Below, piece by piece: positions 31,580-42,931 of a stretch of DNA of 64,000 bases. The DNA is from Phaeosaccion multiseriatum (lineage: Eukaryota > Ochrophyta, other classes), in assembly GCA_965112735.1 (NCBI GenBank), contig OZ218962.1, positions 1,426,001 to 1,490,000 on the forward strand, in the 5' to 3' direction. Numbering within the stretch: position 1 is the stretch's first letter; every line of letters begins with the position of its first letter. The position numbers and the translations under genes are program-made. The notes under the pieces were generated by a model that saw only the letters and a list, made by a program, of their open reading frames with translations, made no database searches and was not told the origin of the DNA.

Positions 31580-34500
31580 TTAGTCATGCCTCCGTCTATC
31601 GGTGGCGCGCTTGATGTGAACGAGCATGGCCAGGAGTGTGTCTGGATCCCCTGCCAGCACGTCGGCTTCTTCCGCCAAGCAAGTCCTTGGCAACCACTTG
31701 AGCTCAACGAAAGCGTTCAGCATCCGCCTGACGTTCTGGCACGCCTGAGGCAACCAAAGACAAGACAAGACGGGGACGCGGGGGGGGTTCAGGCAATCGC
31801 TGATAGCGGGGGGGGTTCACGCACTCACTCACCTGTGCCGCGGACGTTACTTTGTAAGTGACTCCGTGAGGGACCCCTCTTCCACGCCTGTGTTGATTGG
31901 CAAAGGCCACAAAGTGTTGAGGAACGGGGGGGGGGGGGGGGATACACACTGAGTCAGCCACAGTCAACGTTTCCGCCAGGCACGTATTACTACTTGCTCG
32001 CATAACCAAACGACTCACGTTAACGCGTCCATCAGCGAGGCGAGGTAAACTCCATCCGACAGCTCCGCGGCAGGTCCGTGGGCTGTTCTCAGGCTGTCGG
32101 CATCCTTCAAGGGAAGCTTGAGGGAGAGAAGCCAGTCTGCGATCATCCGCACTTGTTGCTGCTGCCTTTCGCTCTGGTTCTGCTTCTGGTTGTGACGAAG
32201 AAGACACTTCGGGGCTTCTACTGCTACCGCTGGTGCTATTGCTGTTGCCGGTGGTGACGAAGGGGATTGAGGATTTGGGACATCATCTGTTTCCGCACAG
32301 GGCCCCTCGACGCCCACCAACGCACTCGTCCGACCGGGAGCTGCAGCGTGTGAGGAAGAAGCCTCGGGCCCCTCCGTACCAATACGGGTCCTCGTCTGGG
32401 GTGCTGACCCTCCCGGTGGCACTTGCCCGAGCCCACCTCTTGACGAGCTTGACCACCACTCCAAGCCCTTGCCAGCTCCGGAGGCTGGCCCCAGGACTGT
32501 GCCCTCCCTCCCCCTCGCCCTCTCGCGGCTCCTCTGCGCCACCTCCTCGCACTCATCCTGGTGCTCCTCCTCCCCCCCTTGGTCGCCCTCCAAGCCTGCT
32601 CTGTACCAGTCCTCCAGTCCCAGCACCTCCTCCCCTCCGCCCGCCGCCGTCGTCAGGAGCGCCAAGGTGCTCGCTCTCAGGCGCTCGCTCGCACAGCCAC
32701 CCATGCCCATGCCATTGCTGCTGATGCTGCTGCTACTGGTGCTGCTACTGCTGCTACTACTGCGGCTGATGCTACGGCTCCTTCTCCTGCTGCTCCTGCT
32801 GGTGCGGCTGCTATGGGACGTTGAGGGCCCAATACGTGGCGGCGAAGGCGCCAATTCACACTCTAACAAGTCCCCGTCCGGCCCCCCGCCTCGTCGGAGG
32901 CCGACCCCACTGGCGGCGCTTGTGCTCGGGCTCACTGTGCATGCCCAAGAAGGGGGACCGGGCCAGCCAGGGCTCTCGCCGGCCGCAATCTCTCGCAGCG
33001 GCGGAATGTGCTTCTTCGCGCCCCCTTCGAGTAGGGGCCCTCGTGCGACTCTTTGCTCGCGCTCTTGCCTCTCGGCAGCCATGCACGCGGCTTGTCGCTG
33101 GAGCTCTTGCTTCAGCTCTCCCCACTGCTGCTGCAGGGTCTGGCCTACCGCAGGCCTATCGTCAAGCAGGGGCCCCTGCTGTTGCTGCCCCTGCTGCCCC
33201 TCTGTAGTGTGGCATGGCTGACTGTCCTCCTCTGCCAAGCCTCCTCCTCCTCCTCCTCCTGCTCCTCCTCCTCCTCCTCCTCCTCCTCCTCCTCCTCCTC
33301 CTCCTCTTCTTCTTCTTCCTCTTCTTCTTCCGCCTCCTTCTCCTCGCTCTCCTCCTCCTCCTCCTCCTTCTTCTTCTTCTTCTTCTACTTCTTCTTTTCC
33401 TCCTCCTCCTCCTCCTCCTCCTCCTGCCCCTGCTCCACCTCCTGCTCCTCCTCTTTCTCTTCCTCCTCCCCCCCCTTCCTTTCCTCCGCCTCCTTCGCCG
33501 CAGTCTTCGGAGATGAATCGAGACGGGTCCAAGTCCGCCTTAAGCTCCTCGCCTCCGCCACCCCCTCGCAGGCCAGGGCAAAACCCTCGTCTTAAGTCAG
33601 TCCTCGCAGCTTCTTGCCTTCGCGGGTCTCTCTCGCCTCGAAAAGGAGCAGGAGCAGCAGCAGCAGCAGCAGCAGGAGCAGCAGCAGCAGGAGGAGGAGG
33701 AGAAGGAGGAGCTACGACGGTAGCAGCGGTACTAGCAACCCGTGAAACAGCCGGACGAGTAGCCTGTACAAGGAGTGGCCCACAAGGGGCCGCCGCGACT
33801 TGGCCGAGGTAGGGCTTTAGCCTACCGCTGCCACTGCCGCTGCTGCCGCTGCGGTCATTCTTCCAAGCACGGAGTGAAAAGAGAGGCAAGCACAGAGCGT
33901 CAACAGCGCAACACGGGGGGAAGAAACAAGAGCCACCAACAAGGCACTCACTCACCAGCGGCGGCATTCCATCGTAGGCGCGGCGCATGTCCTCAAGCAG
34001 CGCGAGCAGAAGTGTCCAATCGCCGTTCACGAGGGCTTTCTGGACGTGCTCGGGAGGTGCGAGATGCCTCCGGCCCATGTAGGGACACTCCCACAAGCGC
34101 TTGTGTGCCTTTCGCACATTGGCCAGGGCCACCGCCGGCGTCTTTGGTCTGGGCATCCAGCCAAGCACGGGATGTGCCGTCACCGCGCCGGCCAGTGCAC
34201 ACAAAAGCGATCCCTCAAAGAAGAACTCGGCGAGGTCAAAGAGGCAGCGCAGGGGGACGTCCGCTCCGACGAAGCCGTCGAGCAGGCCGGGAATGCTCCT
34301 TAGCCACGTAAGGAGCGATTCTTGAAGCTGAGCGCGCTCTGGGGGGCTGTATTGCCGCAAGAGAATGTTCCCGGAGGTCCTCTTGTCGCCGTCAGCATCT
34401 TCCCCCAACCTCGACTCTGCTCCAGTTGAACCGGTGCACAAGGCGTCCTTGGAGGGGAAGAGGTGCATGAGGTGCCATAAAAGACCCCACACGGCGTCGT

Positions 34501-37357
34501 AGTTGCCTCGGACGTGAGGCGCCGCGTCGAGGACGTAGGCATGAGGCAGGGGCGGGCAGTGGCGCAGACGGAGGAGCCACAGGAGCCGCAGCACATTCTC
34601 AGACGCCTCTGCGAGGCTTTGCGGTCTCCAGTGGAGAACCTCTGCCAGGCTCGCTGCCTCGTAAGTGCTCCTGTACCAAAAGGAAACAGAGGAGCATCAT
34701 TGTGGGGGGTGAGAGGCAGGGAGACGGTGGGTGGACTGGGGTGAGAAGGTGTGCTGAGCTGTGCTGAGCCCGAGCCCTCCATGGGATGGAGGCATACGGT
34801 GTGCACGTACCTGTCCACAGCAGCCAAAACACAGCCCAGGAGTACTCCGTTTCGAAGCGGGTCGTCGACCACATTCTTCCGCCCCAGCTCCAGCAGCCCT
34901 CCTTCCATGCTGATGCCGACGCCCAGCAGCCACTGCCGAACTGCCTTTTCCTGCTCCGGTGACACGGGAGAGAGCTGTTGCTGCACTTCACTCTTACTGT
35001 GCCCCCCCGCAACCCTGTTCTTCGGCTTCAAAACGCTCTGCCGTTGCCGCTTCACTCCGCCTTCGTGCCCCCGTCTTTCTGTTGCGTCGCCGTGGTGCTT
35101 CTTGCCCTTTTTCACGGACTCCCCCCCTTGCCCTCCTACCTTCTCTGCTTTCCTCTGCCACGCCTCCCTATCGGCCCATTGGGGGGTCGTTCCCTGCGCC
35201 TTGTGTCCAACAGGGGCGCCGCTCTCTCTAGGAGAGTCTTGCTGCTTTCCCCGGGGCAACTGCTGCTCCTTCCCCTGACCCCGAGACAAAGGATTCACCC
35301 CCCCCCGGTCCATTACCGTCGCAGGCTCTTTAGTCCCGTGGGACGGTCCGCCGTTACCACTCTTCTGCGCAGGATCCCTCGGTCCTCTCTTGCCCTGCAT
35401 CCCCCCTCCTCCGTTCGCTGGCCGTCGCTGCGTCCTCATGGCAGCAGGGGGGGGACTGGTGGTCCTGGGGAGATTTCTCAGCAGGTCTCTCCTCGCCCCT
35501 GCTCGAACCCTCGAGCGCGACGCCAAAGCCCCCCTCCTCCTGCTCTTCTCGACAGACACTTGCGGCGGCGGTGGCGGAGACTGGAAGGGCCCAGAAAAGA
35601 GGGGCGAGAAGACAAAGGAAGGGAGTGACGAAAAGGGCACGGGGGGGGGGCTGCGAAGAGGACTCACGGGGTACCTACCTCGCGAGTCTGGCCTCTAGCC
35701 GGAGTGGGCACTGGGCGAGGACCGCTGGCCTGCGGCGCCTGCTTGTCTGCAGGGGCCCTATTGGGGTGTGCTTGGCGCACGTCTTCCAATAGCCCCCACA
35801 CGACACGTGCCTCCCCAGCCACGATCTCGTTCTCGTGCTTAAGGAAGCGCCCGCGAATGCCCCCTGGAGCCGTGAGAGGGGAGGGGCGGGAGTAGGGAGT
35901 AGGGAGGGTAGGGGGTCAGATCTAAGGAGAGATAAGAATGATGATGTTTAGACGAACAGAGCTGAGCCTTACCCCTTACCTGTCCTCCGCAGCGCAGCCA
36001 ACGCTACGCTGACATTCTGCCTTGCCTGGGCCCTCCGCTTGGGACTCGAAGTGGTGCCCTTGAGCATGAAGCGGGCGGGGCTACTGTTGGCCACGGCCAC
36101 TCTCTCCAAGCCCCTCCCTCCAGTCGTCGTGTACAGCAGCGCCGCGGCAAGCTCGCTCAGCACCTGATAGAGGGGAGGGGAGGGGGTGGGCGAACTTAGC
36201 TTTGGAAAGGGTGACGACAATTTCATACCCCCAAACAATGCACTATAGACATATGTACCGAGCCATTCGTGAGCCTCTCGTCGATGGCCTTGTTTGGGGC
36301 AGCCGTCGGCTTGGGTAGCATGGCCGCATCCACGCCCACCCCCAAGCCCCGCATCCACAGCAGCAAGTCTCTCTGGCGGGTGTACACGTCTGAAACGGGC
36401 TTTGGGGAGCGTGGGCGAGAGAGTCGGAAACGGAGTGGACCACTTTTGCTCTTCTGCTGCCTACTGGATGCTGCTGCTGATGGTGCTGCTGCTGATGGTG
36501 CTGGTGCTGATGGTGTTCGTGGTGGCGGTGGTGGTGGTAGATTTCTCCTCTGGTGTGGTGGCACTGTCCCTCTTCGTCCTCGTATCTTCGCGGGGGGTTT
36601 TACAACCGACACGCCACCGTCGACTCGTCGAATATGCGTAGCTGCTGCTCGGGTGGTGACGCCTCCTTTCGGGGTCTTTCGGGAGGATAATGCTCCCGTC
36701 GTCCCTTGCTCTCCTCTCTCCCTCTGTTGCGACTGTATCCTTGCCCTTGGCCTTGAAGCCGGCGCCATTGTCCCACTGTGTTCCCTCGAGGGCCGCCTTG
36801 CCCCTTCTTCTGGTGAATGAGTCGCCCCGCTGAACTCCACCCCTCTCGGCCGCGGGTATGGGACAGGCAAGTCGCCTAAGCTCCTCCCCACATCCTGATC
36901 CGAATCACCTTCTTCATCAGCTGACCGAATGCTATGCAGCCTCCTCAAGGTACAGAGCAGCGCCGAGAGACTGACCGGGTCCCCACCGGCCAGTGAACTC
37001 GGGCACGAAAGGCTCGACAGCTCTTCGGGTAGGGCTTCCCACCCATGGCGTTCGGCAAGGAAGAGCAAGAGGAGGCGATGGACCTCCTCTCCAGTGTGAG
37101 CACTCGACAACTTAGGAACAGGTGCCCCCTTGCGTGTGGGCGACGTTGCAAGACAAACACACAGACTTGTTCAGTTTCTTGTGATAAGAAGAGCTTCCCT
37201 CGGCACTCACCTCGATAACCTGCACAGCCTCTGCACATGCCACCCCGTCTCGGAGATCCTCTGCGCCGTCCACGAGCACACAACTGGGAACGCCTAGGGA
37301 ATTCAACCAGTGGAGGCTCCCTCTGTCCAGGGCAGGAGGGGAAGGATTTCTCGTCAT
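31580..37357 (-). CDS. Giant multi-calponin-homology-domain protein, 9 exons
   Basis: Exons 37357-37211, 37110-36259, 36163-35980, 35863-35679, 35580-34811, 34670-33956, 33859-32019, 31887-31833, 31744-31580; 4914 bp, 1637 aa. I see about five divergent CH-like modules: exons 1-2 (SLHWLNSLGV, DLRDGVACAEAVQVI); exon 2 end to 4 (QRDLLLWMRGLGV, LTNGSVLSELAAALL, RVVWGLLEDV); exons 5-6 (AVRQWLLGVGI, PLRNGVLLGCVLAAVD, YDAVWGLLWHLMHLF); exon 6 (LQESLLTWLRSI, ALVNGDWTLLLALLEDM); exons 7-9 (MIADWLLSLKLPL, LSDGVYLASLMDALT, CQNVRRMLNAFVEL). CH domains bind actin, microtubules or signalling partners. Long basic, Gly- and Glu-rich linkers separate them. No EF-hand is visible, so it is not a standard fimbrin. 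The family is unknown to me. Confidence 0.75.
33240..33482. repeat. (CTC)n/(CTT)n coding triplet repeat
   Basis: About 240 bp within exon 7 of the multi-CH gene. On the minus strand it is read as GGA/GAG-type codons giving Gly, Glu and Arg runs. It opens long false frames on the plus strand. Confidence 0.85.
33650..33712. repeat. (AGC)n/(AGG)n coding triplet repeat
   Basis: Triplet repeat in exon 7 of the multi-CH gene, coding for Ala/Pro runs on the minus strand. Confidence 0.75.
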
Positions 37358-38095
37358 TCCGACGCCCTCACTGCGCGGTACTCGTGCTCAGAGCCCCCCC
37401 TTAAGTAATACAGTGCACTGCAGCGCTAATAGGACTGGCTGTAAGCCTGGTGCCCCATGGTTGGGAGTTCGGAGGCGAAGTGTGTGAGGGGGAGGAGAAA
37501 AAACATTATGTCAAGGAACCCTTTTCGACCTGCCATATTTTGTATTTTGGCGGGGATCGGTGTCGCCCACATTCTCGATAGGGCCGCGCGATAGCGGACA
37601 GCGCGTCGGCGATAGAGGATAGCAGATTGTGCATCAGGGGTTGAGCAGGAGGCCTCTCGGCCCATTGCATATGTCGAGTCTGCAGAGAAAGGGGGTCGGA
37701 GGAGCGGTGGGGGCAACGCTACACTATTCGATCCCGGACTCAGCGGTTAAATCCGACCGCTTGTAAAGGCTATCTACCCTACCCAGTGCTTCGCGTGGGG
37801 GGCTTACAATCTCTCTCAGCCAGTGGGATACTGTACAGCCCGTGCCTCTGGGCCGTGGTCAAGAAAAGATACGAACAGGGTGCAATCCGTTGTCAGAGTC
37901 GCAATAGAAGAAGAGTGAGTCGACTGGTAACAGACCAACTATATATTTATTTGCCTCTACTGCTACCCCGAACGCGGCGCCTGCTGGTGGGCATGCTGGC
38001 GTCCGATGCTGAGAGCACGTAATTCTGAGGCTCTGCCTGAAAAAAACAAAAGAGCCTTCTCTCTCCAAAGGCGCGCCCTAAGCTTCGACCCTGCC
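37358..38095. other. 738-bp intergenic region upstream of multi-CH gene
   Basis: Between the multi-CH start and the last exon of eIF4A, both minus strand. Contains a diverged copy of the CCCCTGAC repeat family (37562-37641). No gene is seen in the remainder. Confidence 0.5.
37562..37641. mobile_element. MITE-like element D, truncated (CCCCTGAC family)
   Basis: The right end (GTGCATCAGGGGT, ending at 37641) matches the right end of element C, and TCGCCCACATTCTCGATAG at 37563-37581 is identical to part of element C. The left CCCCTGAC terminus is not recognisable, so this copy is truncated or decayed. Confidence 0.65.
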
Positions 38096-40660
38096 CTAAA
38101 TCAGATCTGATGATGACGGAGAGGGAAGGAAACGGGCGGAGAGACAAGGCCGGGGAGGGAGGGAAGAGAGGCAAGCGGGAGGGGGGGAGAGGAAAGGAGG
38201 GGAGAGGTTAGCCAGGACATCGGTGTGGATACACTCATTCACACGGCAGCCCTAACGCCAGTAACAAGTAGCACCCACACATGACAGTAGCACTCAAACA
38301 GCGACGGTAGCAATCAAGCGGAGAGCGGCAGCAGCACCCAACCACTCACTTGCGACGTCCATAGGCATCTCCTGGATCTCCGTGTTGTAGAACTCCTCAA
38401 TGTCGCGCAGGTATCGGACGTCGCCGTCTGTGAGGAAGTTGATGGCCACTCCCTTGCGGCCGAATCGTCCCGATCGTCCGATACGATGGATGTAGTTCTC
38501 TCGGTTGGTGGGCAGGTCGTAGTTGATGACAAGTGACACTTGCTGCACGTCGATACCACGAGCCAGCAGGTCGGTCGTGATGAGCACACGGCTGGAGCCG
38601 CTTCGGAACTCGCGCATGATAACGTCACGCTGGTCCTGGTCCATGTCTCCGTGCATGCACGACACTGTAAAGTCCCTACTAATCATCTTCTCCGTGAGCC
38701 AGTCCACTCTTCGCCGAGTGTTGCTGTAGATAATGGCCTGCGTAATGGTTAGCGTCTCGTACAAATCACACAGGGTGTCCAGCTTCCACTCCTCCTTCTC
38801 CACAGCAATGTAGAACTGCTTGATTCCTTCCAGGGTGAGCTCATCACGCTTCACCAGGATGCGCACTGGGTCGGGCATGAAGTGGTTGGTCACCTCGAGC
38901 ACGTCCAGAGGCATGGTAGCCGAGAACAGTGCCACCTGAAGTAGCAACCCAATGAAAAAAGACAAGAGGCGGCACTTAGTTGACTTCGAACCGACGAAAA
39001 GAACACCATCAAATGCACAAGAAGAGAGGAGGGGCTGTATGGGTGAGCAAGTACGTCGGGAGTTGTAACCCACCTGCACTGACTCTGGGAGGAATCGGAA
39101 GACGTCGTAGATCTGGTCCTTGAACCCTCGGCTGAGCATCTCATCGGCCTCATCCAGGACGAAGAGCTGCACCTTGTCGAGCTGGAGTGCGCGTCTGTTA
39201 ATCATATCAAACACACGCCCGGGTGTGCCCACAACCAGGTGCACACCATTTTGCAGGGTGCGGATATCGTCCCGCACGGCTGTTCCTCCCACACACGCGT
39301 GCACGTTGATGTTCATAAAGTCTCCAAGGGCGCGCACAACCTGTGTGAAGCAGGGCACACGGCAGGGCAGCACAGCAGGACACCACACACAGAAGAGAAG
39401 AAAGAGACGTGGTCAGCCCTCTCGTCGCACGAACGGGGCATATCGCCGGCGCTCTCGGGTACTGGCCCGAAATGCCCTCCCCCCCCCTCTCCTTCCTTTA
39501 CCTTCACGATCTGCTGCGCCAGCTCACGCGTAGGCGCGAGGACCAGAGCTTGGCATTGTTGGAGAGAGAGGTCGATTCGTTGGAGAATCGAGACGGCGAA
39601 GGTGGCGGTCTTTCCCGTACCTGCCAAGTGTCGACAAAGAGCGAGAGAAGCGTGAGTGAGTGAATATACGGACTATATATGTCGAGAGAGAGAGACAGCT
39701 TTCCCTACTGAGGTAAGACGCTGCCGGCGGTCAGCCTAAAGATTTGTCCATCACGGTGTTCAGACTCGAAAGATGGTTATGGTTTTGTCCTCATTCCGCA
39801 GCAGCACCAGCGCCTTTTGTCTCAATGACGGGACGGGACCAAAAACTCTCTTTCTCTCTGCACCACTCACCCGACTGAGCCTGAGCAATCACGTCCTTGT
39901 TGAGCATGATAGGCTTGACGGCGCGCTGTAAAAAGGAGAGAGAGAGCTTTCACATGGAGGACAAGAACCAGGTGGTGGCTGCATGCACTACATGACGTGT
40001 CGCGTGTGCAGCCCACTAACCTGTTGAATTGCCGACGGCTTCTCGAAACCATAGGCGTAAATGCCACGAAGCAGCTCCTCACGCAAGCCCATCTCATCGA
40101 AAGTCTCGATGCACTCTGTCCAATTGGTCTCCAGGTCCTTGTTGTTTCCTCCCTCTCCTCCTCCTCCCCCCTCCCCCCCCTCGCCTCCCGCAACTGCTGC
40201 CGGTGGCGCTCCCTCCTCTCTGGAACAAGCGTCGCGTTGGCGAGGGGCCAGGCAGGAGAGCAGCACAGCAGCAGGTATTGTGGAACGTAAGAAGATAAAG
40301 GTGCTTATCACTTCATTTCCAGCCCAAGCCCTCTCTGTGGAGTCTCTTATAAGCGCGACTGGCTTCACCACGCCTCTCCGACCGCCTCTAGAAAGGCCCT
40401 TCCGGCTCCGTCCTAGGATCCTTTCCTCGAGCCCCCCACCGCCAAAACCTTGCCCACCGCCCCACCCTCGAGCATCCTGGAAAACCGTGCCTCCTAGCGG
40501 CCGTGCCACCAAGAACAAGCCCCCACCCCGAGCCCCGCGGGACAGAGACAAGCCCGAGAAGACAGCCCGCCAGGCACGGCCAAATCCGCAGCCTAGCCGC
40601 TTCCGGAGCCCGTCTTTCCCCATTCCTTCCAAGCACTAACCTCTTTTCTACGTCCGCCAT
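38096..40660 (-). CDS. Translation initiation factor eIF4A, DEAD-box helicase
   Basis: Exons 40660-40641, 40219-40021, 39925-39871, 39620-39502, 39340-39074, 38935-38350, 38106-38096; 1257 bp, 418 aa. eIF4A unwinds 5' UTR structure in the eIF4F complex. All helicase motifs are present: Q motif [18 protein letters not shown] (I), PTRELAQQI (Ia), GTPGRV (Ib), VLDEADE (II), FSATMP (III), [13 protein letters not shown] (IV), [14 protein letters not shown] (V), [13 protein letters not shown] (VI). The N-terminus has a Gly/Glu-rich insert after MADVEKREEG. The last exon was inferred: from the donor after DVA, the acceptor at 38107-38109 gives an 11-bp exon ending NLI-stop, which matches the usual DVADLI end of eIF4A. 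Without that splice the frame would run on to 38294 with an unlikely tail. The eIF4AIII paralogue is less likely given this end. Confidence 0.92.
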
Positions 40661-41088
40661 GTTTGTCTGGTGTTCTACCTCGTCTTTTAAGCTCCTCCTC
40701 TTACTTATCAGCGAAGATTTTGAATTACCTGTGTGTGGCCTCCAACCATCCCCTGCCGCCGATACCCGGGGGGGCTGGCAAAGACGGCCCCCCTGGAGTT
40801 TTTAGCGAGGTGGGTCTGCTGCAGAGAGAGTCGACGGCAGCAAAGGAAAGAGAGAGCGGAGGGATATTAGAGTGTGTTTTGTCTCTTTCTGTGTGCCTCT
40901 CTCACTCTCTGAATAAGACGCGGGGTGGGTGGGAAGAGAGGGTCTGAGAGGGGGCTTTTAGGCCAACAGAACCTCGGCAGGGGACCCTAGCCTCTCGGGA
41001 ACCTTTCTCGTTCCATGGCGTCTCTCCTTCAGCCCCCTGCCGTGTCCTTTTCGCGCCCCGCAGTTTGTTAGGGAACTTGCAGAGTGGG
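40661..41088. promoter_or_regulatory. Divergent upstream region, eIF4A / ankyrin-polyQ gene
   Basis: 428 bp. A possible non-coding first exon for the plus-strand gene could start here, with a GTGGGT donor at 40811 and an acceptor ending at 41063. Open frames here (40663-40947) have no ATG or do not join in frame. Confidence 0.4.
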
Positions 41089-42560
41089 ATGGCGAGGAAT
41101 GAGTCCGTGAGGCACCTGACGGGGCCGCCTCCGACAGGGGGAGTGGAGGACGTGTATGGGCTCAATGACACACCGAGTGAGGGAATTGGTCACTTGAGCG
41201 AGCTGGTGAGCTTGCAGGAACAGCAACACGACAATGACGACTTGTCGGAGGAGTCATTTGGAGAGGCGGGGCCAGCGGCGGCGGCACGGGCCAAGCAAGT
41301 ATTGAGGTACGTGTCGGGGCCCCCTTCCGCTTTCGAGGACTACCCCCAAGGCATACTTTTGCATACCCTGGCGTGCATTTTCTAACCCTCGTATTCCCTG
41401 GCTCCTTCCGGCTCAGTGCGAGTAGTAAAGAAGAGGCGAGCAGCCAGGCGTCTCTTCTTGACGCAGTGAAGCTGGGTAAAGTGCAGACCGTGAAGACGGC
41501 AATGAAAGTAGGAGGTGCAGCTTTGTGGAAGGCGAGCGACACGTATGGCTGCACCTCGCTGCACCTGGCGTGCATACATGGACACTTGGAGCTCCTACAG
41601 TGGATGGTTCGGTTAAAAGGCCTGGATCTGAACGCGAGGAATGACGAGGGGGACACGTGTCTGCACTTGGCGTGCCACAACGCAAACAGTGCAATGGTCC
41701 ACGCTCTGTTGCGAAGGGGGGCCAGGCTTTTCGTGGAGAATAACTCTTACATTGTGGCGGGGGAGGACTTTCGGGAAGATTCGCGACCGGAGGACAGGGC
41801 GGCTTGTCGTCGGCTTCTTCACCAAGGTGAGCGCATGAGGGAGGGACCCTGTGATGCTCCGGCTCTTGTCTCTGGGGGGCGGACGTGAGGACATGAGGAC
41901 GGGGGGGGGGGGTGTACGGGGTCACTGCCCGTACGCCCATAAACATCCTTCGCTCTTGCTCTTGGCTCCGAAGTATGTATGTGTCTGCCTGTCTGTCCTC
42001 TACCCTGCTCCTCTTCTCCGTCGCTCATCCTGTTGTTGTTGTGAACCTCCTTCCAAACCTCTGCAGCCATCAGTGGGTTCCATACTGCGATCGAGAGGGA
42101 GATCAAACGACAAGAGGCGCAAGTCTTACGTCTGGAGAACGAAGTATTAGATAGAGACTTGCAGCTCAAGGACAAGGAGGCAGAATTGGAAATTGTGGCG
42201 AAAGTCCTGTCCGAGAGGCCCTTTCCGGAGTTTAAGCAAGAGTCCGGCGCAGACGCTTTGCACCCAGGCCTGCACAGAATACAGCAGCAGCAACAGCAGC
42301 ACCAGCAACAGCAGCAGCAGCAGCAGCACCAGCAGCAGCAGCAGCAACAGTACCAGCAGCAGGCACAAGCTCCCCCCAAGAATGGTCGCACTGGCACGCA
42401 CGAAGAGTCAATGCAAGTCCCCATGTCAGCAGCAGTAGGAGTGCCGTCTTCTTCAAAGTCCACAGCAGCAACAGCAGCCTACGGAACAGCAGGGACGGGG
42501 AAAACGAAGTCGACGACAAAGAAGAAGAAAAGGGGCTTTTTCTCCAAATTCTTTTCGTAG
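41089..42560 (+). CDS. Ankyrin-repeat, coiled-coil, poly-Gln protein
   Basis: Exons 41089-41306, 41417-41826, 42067-42560; 1122 bp, 373 aa. An acidic N-terminal region (about 75 residues) precedes an ankyrin block in exon 2: SLLDAVKLGKVQTVKTAMKV, SLHLACIHGHLELLQWMV, CLHLACHNANSAMVHALLRR. Exon 3 begins with a coiled coil (IEREIKRQEAQVLRLENEVL), then a CAG-encoded poly-Gln/His tract (about 30 residues), and ends in a Ser/Thr-rich region and a strongly basic-aromatic tail KKKKRGFFSKFFS, which could bind membrane or protein. The ATG at 41089 is chosen because upstream exons cannot be joined in frame. Function unknown; probably an adaptor. Confidence 0.75.
42279..42364. repeat. (CAG)n coding triplet repeat
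   Basis: Imperfect CAG/CAA/CAC repeat in exon 3 of the ankyrin gene, encoding Gln with scattered His and one Tyr. Confidence 0.9.
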
Positions 42561-42931
42561 TTTATTCGCATTCGTCATACCTATTACTACGTACTTGTGT
42601 ATTGAGAGAAGGTCATCCCTATTACCACACCCTCCACCCCTCTCTTTCTCCCTTCGGGGCGTCTCAGAGGAGGCGTCGTCTGAGAGTAAGACATTAAAAA
42701 AAAATGTACCACACTTCACCCCTTCCTACCATATCAATCTTCGATCACACTCCTCCTACACGGGGCGCTCGCAAAGGAGGTGATGACGAGAAAAGAAGGA
42801 GGAGAAAAAGAAAGAAAAAAAAAGAAAAAAGAAAAAAGAAAAAAAAAACGAAAAAGAAACGGTGAGCGAGTTGGTTCTCCAGCTCGAATCTCTCTCTCCC
42901 CTTCCTTTCATTTATCCGCTCTCGCTTCCAT
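42561..42931. other. Intergenic region with A/G-rich leader
   Basis: 371 bp between two plus-strand genes. The first part is the probable 3' end of the ankyrin gene, with ATTAAAAAAAAATG near 42693. 42787-42862 is an almost pure A/G run, probably in the 5' UTR or promoter of the next gene. Confidence 0.5.

Noticed and set aside
31833-31948. Longer exon 8 of the multi-CH gene through the C-run at 31926-31941
   Set aside because: Reading through from the acceptor at 31949 puts the following CH-like sequence out of frame. Treating the C-run as the polypyrimidine tract and using the acceptor at 31888-31889 keeps the frame.
33053-33595. Plus-strand Ser/Leu-rich open frames over the multi-CH gene
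   Set aside because: Antisense shadows of the coding triplet repeat in exon 7.
37700-37800. tRNA-like piece with a TTCGATCCC motif near 37.72 kb
   Set aside because: No acceptor stem or anticodon arm could be formed around it.
38294-38349. eIF4A tail read through without splicing
   Set aside because: It would add an Ala/Leu-rich tail unlike any eIF4A, while a good donor and an exon giving the canonical end exist.
40663-40947. Possible coding first exon for the ankyrin/poly-Gln gene
   Set aside because: There is no ATG in the useful frame, and neither frame joins exon 2 without a stop. A non-coding 5' exon remains possible.
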